A stretch of DNA of 64,000 nt from positions 4,836,001 through 4,900,000 of the forward strand of contig CP063166.1 of NCBI GenBank assembly GCA_016806145.1, written 5' to 3'. A program made the translations under genes and the position numbers. This DNA is from Variovorax paradoxus (GTDB lineage Bacteria > Pseudomonadota > Gammaproteobacteria > Burkholderiales > Burkholderiaceae_C). Below are positions 44,539 to 52,734 of this stretch, piece after piece; position 1 is the first letter of the stretch; the number at the start of each line of letters is the position of its first letter. The notes below the pieces were generated by a model. It was given only the letters and a program-made list of their open reading frames with translations. It had not been told where the DNA came from and did not search any database.

Positions 44539-45009
44539 ATGCACTCGATGACTTCCGCCTGCCGCGCCCTCGCGCTCGGCCTTTTGCTCGCCGCCGCTCC
44601 GGCGGCCTTCGCCCAACCCGCCGCCGGCGATCCGCGCGGCCGCTGGATCACCGCCAACGGCAACCTCGAGGTCGAGGTCTCGGCCTGCGGCGACGCGCTG
44701 TGCGGCACCGTCACGCAGGTGTTCGGCAATCGCTCGATGGCGCCAGAGGGCGGCGAGATGCAGGCCGTCGACACGCGCTCGCCGCTGGGCATGACGCTGC
44801 TCAAGGACTTCAGGCCCACGGCCGCCAGCGAGCCGCCCGGCGAATGGGAAGGCACGATCTACAACCGCGAGAACGGCAAGACCTACCGCTGCCGCATGTC
44901 GGTCGCCACCGCATCGATCGCCGCCGGCGAGCTGGTGCTCCATGCCTATGTCGGCCTGCCCTTGTTCGGCAAGACGCAGCGCTGGACCCGCGCCCCGTCG
45001 CGCCACTGA
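44539..45009 (+). CDS. exported DUF2147 family protein
   Basis: This 156-residue protein has a signal peptide ending near AAFA|QPA (residue 25). The DUF2147 pattern includes GRWITANGNLEVEVSACGDALCGTV and YNRENGKTYRCRMSV. The family is small, periplasmic and of unknown function. Three mature cysteines are seen (residues near 52, 57 and 121). TGGAG five bases upstream fixes ATG 44539. It lies 14 bases before the CcdA-thioredoxin gene, in one transcript with it. Confidence 0.85.
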   Translation: MHSMTSACRALALGLLLAAAPAAFAQPAAGDPRGRWITANGNLEVEVSACGDALCGTVTQVFGNRSMAPEGGEMQAVDTRSPLGMTLLKDFRPTAASEPPGEWEGTIYNRENGKTYRCRMSVATASIAAGELVLHAYVGLPLFGKTQRWTRAPSRH

Positions 45010-45023
45010 AGCAAGGCCGGCAC

Positions 45024-46184
45024 ATGCTGCAAACCCTGCTCGCCCTGGGCGCCGGCGTCGCGACCGTCGGCAGTCCCTGCATCCTGCCGATGCTGCCCCT
45101 GCTGCTCGGCGCCACGCTCGCGCCCACCGGGCCGTCCGCGCGCACGGCATCGCTGCGGCCGCTGCTGATCGTGGCCGGCTTCGTGCTCTCGTTCGCCGCC
45201 GCCGCGCTGGCCTTCGGCGCCTCGACGCGCGTGCTCGGCCTCTCGCCGCAGGCGCTGCGCGACGCGAGCATCGTGGTGCTGCTGGCCTTCGGGCTGCTGC
45301 TGTCGTGGCCGCGCCTGCTCGACCGCCTGGCCGCGCCGCTGGGCTTTCTCGCCGATGCCGGGCAGAGGCTCGGCGACCGCGCCGGTGCCAGCCATCGCGG
45401 CGCGCTGCTGCTGGGCGCGAGCCTGGGCCTGCTGTGGACGCCCTGCGCCGGCCCCGTGCTGGCCTCGGTGCTCACCCTGATCGCGACCGAGGAGCAATCG
45501 TGGACCGCTGCCTGGCTGCTGCTGATGTACGCCATCGGCGCCGGCGTGCCGATGCTCGCGATCGCCTACGGCGGACAGGCCGCGAGCGCGCGGATCCGCG
45601 TCGTGGCGAAGCACATGCACGCCCTGCGCCGCGTGTTCGGCCTGCTGATGATGGCGACCGCTTTGGCCATGGCCCTGCCGGTCGACACGCAGCTGTCGGC
45701 GTGGCTGTCGCGCGCCGCGTGGTCCTCGGGCGGTTCGTCCTCCGCGGCGTCCGTCACGACGGCGCCGGACTTCGTCGGCATCGACCAGTGGTTCAACTCG
45801 CCCGCGCTCACGATCGAGGGCCTGCGCGGCCAGGTCGTGCTGGTCGACTTCTGGACCCACGGCTGCGTCAACTGCGTCAACACCCTGCCCCACCTGCGCG
45901 AATGGGCCCGGCGCTACCGCGAGCGCGGCTTGGTGGTGGTCGGCGTGCACACGCCCGAGTTCGCGTTCGAGCGCGACGCGGCCGGGCTGCAGTCGGCGAT
46001 CCGGCGCCACGGCATCGACTACCCCGTGGCGCAGGACAACCGCTACAGGACCTGGAAGGCCTGGGGCACCGCGTACTGGCCCAGCCTCTATCTCGTCGAC
46101 CGCACGGGGCGCGTGGTCTTCCGCCACGTGGGCGAAGGCGACTACGAACACATCGAGCGGCAGATCGAGCAGGCGCTGCAATGA
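45024..46184 (+). CDS. CcdA - thioredoxin (TlpA-like) fusion, DipZ type
   Basis: This 386-residue protein has a CcdA/DsbD-type transmembrane domain (about 1-220) with the redox cysteines C19 (GSPCILP) and C141 (WTPCAGP). After a Ser/Ala linker comes a periplasmic thioredoxin-like domain (about 250-386) with the active site C281-V-N-C284 in FWTHGCVNCVNTLPHLREW. It would move reducing equivalents from the cytoplasm to the periplasm for cytochrome or envelope thiols. The family is known in mycobacteria and some proteobacteria as DipZ. It shares a region with two cytochrome c genes. Confidence 0.9.
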   Translation: MLQTLLALGAGVATVGSPCILPMLPLLLGATLAPTGPSARTASLRPLLIVAGFVLSFAAAALAFGASTRVLGLSPQALRDASIVVLLAFGLLLSWPRLLDRLAAPLGFLADAGQRLGDRAGASHRGALLLGASLGLLWTPCAGPVLASVLTLIATEEQSWTAAWLLLMYAIGAGVPMLAIAYGGQAASARIRVVAKHMHALRRVFGLLMMATALAMALPVDTQLSAWLSRAAWSSGGSSSAASVTTAPDFVGIDQWFNSPALTIEGLRGQVVLVDFWTHGCVNCVNTLPHLREWARRYRERGLVVVGVHTPEFAFERDAAGLQSAIRRHGIDYPVAQDNRYRTWKAWGTAYWPSLYLVDRTGRVVFRHVGEGDYEHIERQIEQALQ

Positions 46185-46374
46185 CGCAGGTGCGGAACAA
46201 CAGGCGCATGGCCCCTTCTCCTACAAGCACCGTCGCCATCGACGCATAGGCGCGTGCACGCTCTCTTATTAACTTGTGGGTCATCAACAGGGAGCAGCAC
46301 CTCAGGAAGCCGAGCAACGCGCAAGGTCCGGGGTTTCCTTTTTTTTGCCTTTCATCCTTCGAAGGACCTTCTTC

Positions 46375-47205
46375 ATGCCCTTGCTTCGCTCGCGCGCCCG
46401 CGGCCACGCCACCCTCGTCGCCGCCCTGGCCGGTAGCGGACTGCTCGCAGCCGCCACGCCCGCCCTCGCCGACCCGTCGCCGGCGCTCGACCGCTTCAGT
46501 CTTTCCGTCGGTGCCTATGGCGCCGATCCCAAGTTCGACGCCTCGGTGGGCACGCCCTACGGGTCGCTGCACACCGGCGACATCAAGCCCGGCCGCGTGA
46601 CCATGCCGCGCATCACGGCCGACGTGCTGCTCGGCGACACGCAGGGCATCTCCTTCGACTACTTCCGCTACAAGCGCGACTACTTCGGCGGCCTCTCGGG
46701 CGCGAGCTCGCTCGGCGGCTTCGGCACCATCGCGGCCTTCGGCAACGCCAACGTCGACACGCAGGTCGACTTCGCCAAACTCTCGTACAAGTGGTGGATC
46801 GGTTCGGGCAACACGGTGCTGGGCCTCGGCGCCGGCGCGGCCTACTACCGCATCAAGCTCGGCGTGAGCGCGCTCGCGGGCGTCAACGGCCAGTACGGCA
46901 CCTTCAGCGAAAGCTCGAGCCGCGACGCGATCGCGCCGCTGCTCGAGATCGGCGTGCGCCACGCGATCACGCCCGACCTGCGCCTGTTCGCCGACGCCTC
47001 GGGCGTGTGGAAGAACGGCGGCAGCTCGCACGGCAACATCTACAACGCCGCGGCCGGCGTGGAGTGGTTCCCGGTGAAGAACGTGGGCCTGGTGCTGGCC
47101 TACAACGTGACCAACATCGACATCACGCGCGACAGCGGCACGGCCGACGCGCGGCTGAAGATCCGCCTGCAGGGGCCGACGGCCTCGCTCAAGGCGCGCT
47201 TCTAA
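46375..47205 (+). CDS. exported outer-membrane beta-barrel protein
   Basis: This 276-residue protein has a signal peptide ending near TPALADP (residue 34). Alternating hydrophobic strands fit an 8- to 10-strand barrel, ending in a C-terminal phenylalanine (SLKARF). Regularly spaced segments include RFSLSVGAYG, FDYFRYKRDYFGG, KLSYKWWIG, GLGAGAAYYRIK and NVGLVLAYNVTN. The family is not identified with certainty, though it resembles OmpW/outer-membrane OmpA-type beta-barrels. The ribosome site is AAGGAC. It is 190 bases downstream of the fusion gene, with an unusual T8 run (46339-46346) in the leader. Confidence 0.75.
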   Translation: MPLLRSRARGHATLVAALAGSGLLAAATPALADPSPALDRFSLSVGAYGADPKFDASVGTPYGSLHTGDIKPGRVTMPRITADVLLGDTQGISFDYFRYKRDYFGGLSGASSLGGFGTIAAFGNANVDTQVDFAKLSYKWWIGSGNTVLGLGAGAAYYRIKLGVSALAGVNGQYGTFSESSSRDAIAPLLEIGVRHAITPDLRLFADASGVWKNGGSSHGNIYNAAAGVEWFPVKNVGLVLAYNVTNIDITRDSGTADARLKIRLQGPTASLKARF

Positions 47206-47218
47206 GCGCTGGTTGATC

Positions 47219-47255
47219 GCGGGAGATCGGCGGTGCAGCGCCGCCGATCTCCCGC
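47219..47255. terminator. 15-bp perfect hairpin between convergent genes
   Basis: GCGGGAGATCGGCGG and CCGCCGATCTCCCGC pair perfectly around a TGCAGCG loop. They lie between the + barrel gene (ends 47205) and the - acyl-CoA ligase (ends 47258). No T-run follows on either strand, so it is a strong structure but not a textbook intrinsic terminator. Confidence 0.65.
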
Positions 47256-47257
47256 CC

Positions 47258-48811
47258 CTATTCGCCCGGCTCGCGCGCCGAAGCCGCGAGCAGGATGGTG
47301 CGCACGTCCTTCTTGAGCACCTTGCCCACCTTCGAGCGCGGCAGGTCGGCCCACACCTCGACCTGCTTGGGCGCCTTCACGCTGCCGATGCGCGCCTTCA
47401 CAAAAGCCTTGATCGCCTCGGCGTCGATGCTACGGCCCGCATGCGGCTGCAGCACGGCTACCACGCGCTCGCCCCATTTCTCGTCGGGCAGGCCGATCAC
47501 CGCGCTGTCCTGCACGTCGGGATGCTGCATCAGCGCCTGCTCGACCTCGGCCGAATAGACGTTGAAGCCGCCCGAGATGATCATGTCCTTGGCGCGGTCG
47601 ACGATGTAGAGGAAGCCGTCCTCGTCGAGCCGGCCGATGTCGCCCGTGTGGTGCCAGCCGAAGCGCGAGGCCTCCCGCGTGGCCTTCGGGTCCTTGTAGT
47701 AGCCCTGCATCACGAGCGAGCCGCGCACCACGATCTCGCCGCTCTCGCCCGTGGGCAGCAGCGCGCCCTCGGCATTCATCACGCCCACCTGCACCAGCGG
47801 CCCGGGCCGCCCCGCCGAGGCGAGGCGATGCCGGGCCACCGAGCCGTCGGCATTGAAGTGATCGCGCGGCGACATCATCGAGATCATCATCGGCGCCTCG
47901 GTCTGGCCGAAGAGCTGGGCCATCACCGGGCCGATCTTCGTGAGCGCCTCCTCGAGCCGCGCGGCCGACATCGGCGCCGCGCCGTACCAGAAGCACTGCA
48001 GCGAATCGCGCTTCGTCGCCGCGAGCTCGGGATGCTGCAGCAGCATGTAGATCAGCGTCGGCGGCAGGAAGGCGTGGGTGATGCGGTGGCGCTCGATCAG
48101 CGCGAGGAACTCGCCGAGGTCGGGCTTGGGCATGATGACCACGCGCCCGCCGAGCGCCATCACCGGCAGGCACAGCACGCCGGCCGCGTGCGTGAGCGGC
48201 GCGAGCGCGAGGTAGGCGGGCCGGCCCTCGAAGGGATAGCCCATCAGCGTGAGCGCCGACATCGCCTCGAGGTTGCGCCCCGTGAGCATCACGCCCTTGG
48301 GCTGGCCCGTGGTGCCGCCGGTGCCCGCGATCATCGCCACGTCGTCGGGCGGCGCGATATCGAGCGGCGCGTCGTCCAGGCCCTCGAGCCAGTCGTCCAT
48401 CGAGGGCGCGAAGGGTTGCCGCGCGTCGAGGCAGACCAGCGCGCGCAGCTTGGGCAGCTGCGAACGCATCTGCTCGACCATGGGCGCGTAGTTGCCGTGG
48501 AACACCAGGCAGGCGCAGTCGAAGGCATCGAGCACGAAGGCGTTCTCGCTCGCTTCGTTGCGCGGGTTGATCGGGCACCACACGCAGCCCGCGCGCGAGA
48601 TGCCGAACACCGTGGCGAAGGCCATCGCATCGTTGCTCGAGAGCACGGCCACCTTGTCGCCCGGCTCGAGGCCCGCGCGCCGCAGGCCGCGCGCCACGCG
48701 CCAGCTGATGCGCTGCACCTGGGCATAACCGAGGTCGGTCTCGCCCAGGGTCAGGCAGGGCGCGTCGGCGCCCAGCTGGGCGCCCTTGTCGAGGTAGTCG
48801 ACGAGACGCAT
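47258..48811 (-). CDS. AMP-binding acyl-CoA ligase
   Basis: This 517-residue adenylate-forming enzyme has ATP motif AGTGGTTGQPKGVML near residue 165. A region ALAPLTHAAGVL binds substrate. The motif TGDIGRLDEDGFLYIVDRAKDMIISGGFNVYSAEVE and the catalytic Lys motif LPRSKVGKVLKKDVR lie at the end. It activates a carboxylic acid (medium- or long-chain, or aryl) to its CoA ester. It follows the saccharopine-dehydrogenase-like gene by 5 bases, in a three-gene operon divergent from a TetR gene. Confidence 0.9.
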   Translation of the reverse strand: MRLVDYLDKGAQLGADAPCLTLGETDLGYAQVQRISWRVARGLRRAGLEPGDKVAVLSSNDAMAFATVFGISRAGCVWCPINPRNEASENAFVLDAFDCACLVFHGNYAPMVEQMRSQLPKLRALVCLDARQPFAPSMDDWLEGLDDAPLDIAPPDDVAMIAGTGGTTGQPKGVMLTGRNLEAMSALTLMGYPFEGRPAYLALAPLTHAAGVLCLPVMALGGRVVIMPKPDLGEFLALIERHRITHAFLPPTLIYMLLQHPELAATKRDSLQCFWYGAAPMSAARLEEALTKIGPVMAQLFGQTEAPMMISMMSPRDHFNADGSVARHRLASAGRPGPLVQVGVMNAEGALLPTGESGEIVVRGSLVMQGYYKDPKATREASRFGWHHTGDIGRLDEDGFLYIVDRAKDMIISGGFNVYSAEVEQALMQHPDVQDSAVIGLPDEKWGERVVAVLQPHAGRSIDAEAIKAFVKARIGSVKAPKQVEVWADLPRSKVGKVLKKDVRTILLAASAREPGE

Positions 48812-48816
48812 CGGGG

Positions 48817-49953
48817 TCAGCCCATGCGCGTGAGCACGGGTTCCTGCACCAGGCCGAAGCCGCGCAGCGCGCCCAGCAGCTCGCGGTGGCCGAAGGCCTG
48901 GCAGCCCGAGGCGAAGCCCGCGCGGCGCGGCGGCTGCTGCAGCAGCGAGGCCGCCGCATAGGCCTGCAGCAGGCCGGTCTGCTTGTAGTTGCAGTTGCCG
49001 AAGATCACGCAGTGCACGCGGCCCAGCGGACCGGAGGCATGCACCGAGTCGACCGACTTGTTGATGCGCGGGTTCTCGCGTGGCGGCATGGTGTTCATCA
49101 CGCTCGAGGCGGTCTTGGCCAGCGCCTCGTAGCGGTCCTGCTCGTTCATGCCTTCGGTGGCCTCGAGCGCGGCGGCCACGATCTGCGGCACGCCCATCAT
49201 CAGCGGCTTGTTGAAGACGCCGCCGAGCACCTTCACGTTGGCCACGCGCGGATCGCGCTTGAACCACACCGGGTGCGAGGTGCCGCCCCAGGGCAGCGCG
49301 AGCGCGGCCTCGTGCTGGCCCGGGATCGACAGGTGGTAGAGGCCGGCATCGGGCTGCCACTCGACATACTCGTTCTGCTCGAGGTAGTAGGCCTTCGACG
49401 TCGCTGCATTGACGAGGATGGTCTGCGTCGACGCGATGGTCGGGCTGCCGCCCCAGAACACGGCGATGTCGAGCGTGTCGAGGCCGGGGGTCTCGAGGCA
49501 CAGCTGGGCCGCGATCTCGCCCGTGGTGTACATGTGGGCCAGGCCCGGCGAGAGCAGCAGGCCGGCGGCGGCGAATCTGGCGCCCCATTGCTGGTCGAGC
49601 GTGATAAGCCAGTCCTGCTCGCCCGTGGTGTCGGTGTAGTGGCAGCCGGCGTTGAGGCAGGCCTCGACCACCTCGGGGCCGAATTTGGCGAACGGCCCCA
49701 CGGTGTTGAGCACCACCGAGGCGCCGGTGAAGAGCTCGGTCAGCGCCGCCACCGAATGCGCCACCTCCACCACCTCGTAGCGCGCGGTCTCGATGCCGGG
49801 CACGTTCGACTTCATCGCGGCATCGAGCTTCTCCTGGCTGCGGCCCGCGGCGATGAACGGGATGTTGTATTCGCGCAGGTACTCGCAGACCAGCCGCCCG
49901 GTGTAGCCCGAGGCGCCGTACACGATGACCGGCTTCTTGTTCTTGCTGCTCAT
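48817..49953 (-). CDS. saccharopine dehydrogenase-like NAD(P)-binding protein
   Basis: This 378-residue protein has an N-terminal Rossmann fold (VIVYGASGYTGRLVCEYL, about residues 8-25) and the family's VLNTVGPFAKFGPEVVEACLNAGCHYTDTTGE stretch. This family includes trans-acting enoyl reductases in lipid synthesis. Lysine-pathway function is unlikely here. AGGAGA precedes ATG 49953 at the right distance, so the longer frame to 49983 is not used. The C-terminal 60 residues are divergent. In this operon (SDR, this, acyl-CoA ligase) an acyl-CoA or steroid-like reduction is a reasonable guess, but unproven. Confidence 0.82.
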   Translation of the reverse strand: MSSKNKKPVIVYGASGYTGRLVCEYLREYNIPFIAAGRSQEKLDAAMKSNVPGIETARYEVVEVAHSVAALTELFTGASVVLNTVGPFAKFGPEVVEACLNAGCHYTDTTGEQDWLITLDQQWGARFAAAGLLLSPGLAHMYTTGEIAAQLCLETPGLDTLDIAVFWGGSPTIASTQTILVNAATSKAYYLEQNEYVEWQPDAGLYHLSIPGQHEAALALPWGGTSHPVWFKRDPRVANVKVLGGVFNKPLMMGVPQIVAAALEATEGMNEQDRYEALAKTASSVMNTMPPRENPRINKSVDSVHASGPLGRVHCVIFGNCNYKQTGLLQAYAAASLLQQPPRRAGFASGCQAFGHRELLGALRGFGLVQEPVLTRMG

Positions 49954-49979
49954 TTCTTGTCTCTCCTTGTCTTGATCGA

Positions 49980-50783
49980 TCACATGCCCATGCCGCCGTC
50001 CACCGCGATGCCGGCGCCGGTGATGAACCGGGCCGCGTCGGAGCAGAGGAAGACCACCACGTCGGCCATGTCGCCGACCTCGCCGAGCCGGCCCAGCGGC
50101 GTCTGGCCGATCACGTCGCCGACGGCCGCCTCCACGCTGGGCGCGAGGCCCGCGGCGACGATGTCGTTCGCGAGCTTCATGCCCATGTCGGTGGGCACCA
50201 GCCCCGGGTAGATGCAGTTGACGCGCACGCCGTAGCCCAGCTTGCCGGACTCCATCGCGGCCACGCGGGTCGCGCGGTCGACCGCCGACTTGGTGGCCGA
50301 GTAGCCCGCGATGGCGGGAAAGGCGATGGTCGCGGCGACCGAGGCGATGTTGACCACCGCGCCGCCCGCGCCCGCGGCACCGCCCGGACGCATCGCGCGG
50401 AACGCGTGTTTCATGCCGAGCAGGGTGCCGGCCACGTTCACGTCGAGCATGCGCCGCAGGTCGTCGGCCTGCACGTCGACCACCAGCGAGGTGATCTCGA
50501 TGCCCGCGTTGTTGACCACGATGTCGAGCCCGCCGAGCTCCTTCACCGTGGTCTCGACGGCCGCGGCCCAGGCCGCGTCATCGGTGACGTCGAGCGGCAC
50601 GAAGCCCGCCTTCGCCCCGCCGGACGAGAGGCGCTGGGCGGTCGCGCGCCCCACGTCGGCGAGCACGTCGCCGATCATCACCGCCGCGCCGGCCTCGGCC
50701 AGCGCCTGCGCGATGCTGGCGCCGATGCCGCGCGCGCCACCCGTCACGAGCGCCTTGCGCCCCTTCAGATCGAACTGTCCCAT
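49980..50783 (-). CDS. short-chain dehydrogenase/reductase
   Basis: This 267-residue classical SDR has the cofactor motif TGGARGIG (about residues 14-21), NNAGI, and the catalytic GYSATKSAVDRATRVAAME. The C-terminal SDAARFITGAGIAVDGGMGM is typical of FabG-like and hydroxyacyl/steroid dehydrogenases. GGAG lies 8 bases before the start at 50783. It is the first gene of the operon and 26 bases upstream of the next start. Its promoter region overlaps the tandem TetR sites. Confidence 0.92.
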   Translation of the reverse strand: MGQFDLKGRKALVTGGARGIGASIAQALAEAGAAVMIGDVLADVGRATAQRLSSGGAKAGFVPLDVTDDAAWAAAVETTVKELGGLDIVVNNAGIEITSLVVDVQADDLRRMLDVNVAGTLLGMKHAFRAMRPGGAAGAGGAVVNIASVAATIAFPAIAGYSATKSAVDRATRVAAMESGKLGYGVRVNCIYPGLVPTDMGMKLANDIVAAGLAPSVEAAVGDVIGQTPLGRLGEVGDMADVVVFLCSDAARFITGAGIAVDGGMGM

Positions 50784-50837
50784 CGCTTGTCTCCTGTGGT
50801 CTGGTTGTGAGATGGAGCGGCCATCCTAGAAATCGTC

Positions 50838-50886
50838 TTGACGAGTGTCAAGATTTTCTTTGACGACTGTCCAGATTTTCTAGAAT
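50838..50886. promoter_or_regulatory. tandem 22-bp operator pair overlapping the TetR promoter
   Basis: Two directly adjacent 22-bp units (50838-50859 and 50860-50881) match at 20 of 22 positions. Each carries a palindrome: TTGACGAGTGTCAA in the first is perfect, and TTGACGACTGTCCA in the second is imperfect. A TTGACG at 50860-50865 and a TAGAAT at 50881-50886 (15-base spacer) form a possible promoter toward the TetR gene. Two dimers would bind on the same face about two turns apart. Binding by this TetR protein is inferred. Confidence 0.75.
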
Positions 50887-50995
50887 GGGTTCCGCACGGG
50901 CCGGAACGCCGTTTCGCACGGGCGTGCCATGCGTGCTATGGTTTGCAGATCAACCGACAACGAGAGCGGCCCGCGCATCGCGCGGCGCGGTGGAA

Positions 50996-51679
50996 ATGAC
51001 GACACGACAGCAGGAACAACCGTCGACGGCCCGGGTGCCGAAGGCCAGGGTCGACAAGTTCGAGGAACGACGCGCCGAGCTCGGCGAGGCCGCGCTGACC
51101 ACGCTCGCGACGCTCGGCTACGCGCGCACCAGCCTGCGCGAGATCGCGCAGAACACCGAGTTCTCGCACGGCGTGCTGCACTACTACTTCAGCGACAAGG
51201 TCGATCTGATCGTCTGCAGCGTGAAGCAGTACAAGGCGCGCTGCGTCACGCGCTACGACCATGCGGTCGACAGCGCCACCACCTTCGACGAACTGACGGA
51301 AGGCTTCCTGCAGAGCCTGGCCGACACGCTGCGCGACGAGGGCCACATGCACCGCCTCTGGTACGACCTGCGCTCGCAGGCGCTGTTCGAGGCCGCCTTC
51401 CGCGACGACGTGACCGAGATCGACAGGAGCCTCGAGGCGATGATCTGGCGCATCATGGTCCGCTTCGAGGAGCTCGCGGGCGTGCCCACGGGCCTGCCGC
51501 CCGCCGCCGCCTATTCGCTGTTCGACGGCCTGTTCCAGCAGGCGCTGCTGCGCCACCTGTCGGGCGAGGCCGATGCGGCCGAGCGCATGAAGGACGACGT
51601 GCGCGCGGCGATCCTGCGCCTCTTCCCGCGGCCCGCCGAGCTCCGCAAGCCGGCGGCCGCGCGCAAGCGCCGCGCCTGA
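50996..51679 (+). CDS. TetR family regulator of the divergent acyl/lipid operon
   Basis: This 227-residue repressor has an N-terminal helix-turn-helix at about residues 30-75 (LTTLATLGYARTSLREIAQNTEFSHGVLHYYFSDKVDLI). A helical ligand domain resembling TetR_C types follows. The ATG at 50996 is used. An in-frame ATG at 50885 would start inside the -10 element and is rejected. The tail (PAAARKRRA) is basic. Position and operators suggest it controls the SDR-ligase operon and itself, probably with an acyl-CoA-like inducer. Its stop is 1 base from the convergent LysR stop. Confidence 0.88.
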   Translation: MTTRQQEQPSTARVPKARVDKFEERRAELGEAALTTLATLGYARTSLREIAQNTEFSHGVLHYYFSDKVDLIVCSVKQYKARCVTRYDHAVDSATTFDELTEGFLQSLADTLRDEGHMHRLWYDLRSQALFEAAFRDDVTEIDRSLEAMIWRIMVRFEELAGVPTGLPPAAAYSLFDGLFQQALLRHLSGEADAAERMKDDVRAAILRLFPRPAELRKPAAARKRRA

Positions 51680-51680
51680 C

Positions 51681-52643
51681 TCAGGCCTTCGTTTTCTTCG
51701 CGGCCTGCACCGCCCGCGCGCCGGCCCATTCGCCCGACGCGCACAGCCCCTGCATCACCTCGGCGATCAGCGCGCAGATCGCGCGCTTGGCATTGCTGGT
51801 CGGCAGGTGCTGCGAGACGCACAGCCCCAGCGTGCGGAACATCGCGGGCGAGGCGATGCGGTGCGCCGCGAGCCGCCCTTCGCTGACCTCGCGCTGCGCG
51901 AGGCCCAGCGGCATGATGGTCGGCCCCAGCCCCGCCTCGACCGCGGCCTTGAGGGTGTAGACCGAATTGATCTCGGCCGCCACGCGCGCGGCCGGCTGGC
52001 CCGCGGCCTCGAGCACCGCATCGACCAGCCAGCGCGTGCAGTGCCCGTGCGCATTGGCGGGCCACACCAGCGGCCGCGCGGTCGCCTGCGCGATGCTCAC
52101 CTCGCCCTCGGGCAGCGCATGCGGGCTCTGCGGCGATTCGAGGAACACGAAGTCCTCCTCCACCAGCGGCGTGAAGGCCACGTCCTCGGCGGGCATGGTG
52201 GGCGAGAACACGGCCACGTCGACCCGGCCGCGCGTGAGCTGGTCGGCCATGTTGCCCGTGAGTTCCTCGTTGAGGTGCAGCACCACGTCGGGATAGCGGC
52301 GCGCGGCCGCGCGCATCAGCGGCAGCGCGATCATCGGCGACACGCTCTGCGGCAAGGCCGCCACCACCGAGCCCACCACCGCGTCGGCGGCCACGCGCAC
52401 CGCGGCGCGCGCGTCGCTGACCTGCTTGGTGATGCCCTGCGCGTACTCGTAGAACACCTTGCCGGCCTCGGTCATCGCCACGCCGTTGCGGCTGCGCAGC
52501 AGCAAGGGGGTGTCGAGCTCGGCCTCGAGTTCGGCCATCTGCTTGCTCAGCGCCGACTGCGCCACGTAGAGCTGCTGCGCGGCGCGCGAGAGGCTGCCGC
52601 AATCGACGATGGCAACGAAATACTTGAACTGGCGCAGTTCCAT
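51681..52643 (-). CDS. LysR family transcriptional regulator
   Basis: This 320-residue regulator has a helix-turn-helix in MELRQFKYFVAIVDCGSLSRAAQQLYVAQSALSKQMAELEAELDTPLL (about 1-48), followed by the effector domain (from about residue 90). The start MELRQFKYF at 52643 is a common LysR opening; a longer frame to 52694 adds a basic leader. The nearest genes are a TetR gene (convergent, 1-base gap) and the tannase gene upstream on the same strand, ending 92 bases away. Control of the tannase-MFS block is possible. Confidence 0.9.
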   Translation of the reverse strand: MELRQFKYFVAIVDCGSLSRAAQQLYVAQSALSKQMAELEAELDTPLLLRSRNGVAMTEAGKVFYEYAQGITKQVSDARAAVRVAADAVVGSVVAALPQSVSPMIALPLMRAAARRYPDVVLHLNEELTGNMADQLTRGRVDVAVFSPTMPAEDVAFTPLVEEDFVFLESPQSPHALPEGEVSIAQATARPLVWPANAHGHCTRWLVDAVLEAAGQPAARVAAEINSVYTLKAAVEAGLGPTIMPLGLAQREVSEGRLAAHRIASPAMFRTLGLCVSQHLPTSNAKRAICALIAEVMQGLCASGEWAGARAVQAAKKTKA

Positions 52644-52734
52644 CGGCGGGGGTCTCCGGCCATTCGCCACAGGGTTGCGGGAACGGCCGGCCATTCTAGG
52701 CCGCCCCCTCGCGGCCCCCGGGTCGGACGAGGCC

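Noticed and set aside
46182..46249. 22-codon frame overlapping the stop of the CcdA-thioredoxin gene
   Set aside because: It is short, has no ribosome site evidence or conservation visible, and reads like random sequence.
46339..46346. T8 run before the barrel gene as an intrinsic terminator
   Set aside because: No stable stem directly precedes it, so termination is not supported.
50885..50995. Upstream in-frame start for the TetR gene
   Set aside because: It lies inside the probable -10 element and would add 37 residues with no family match.
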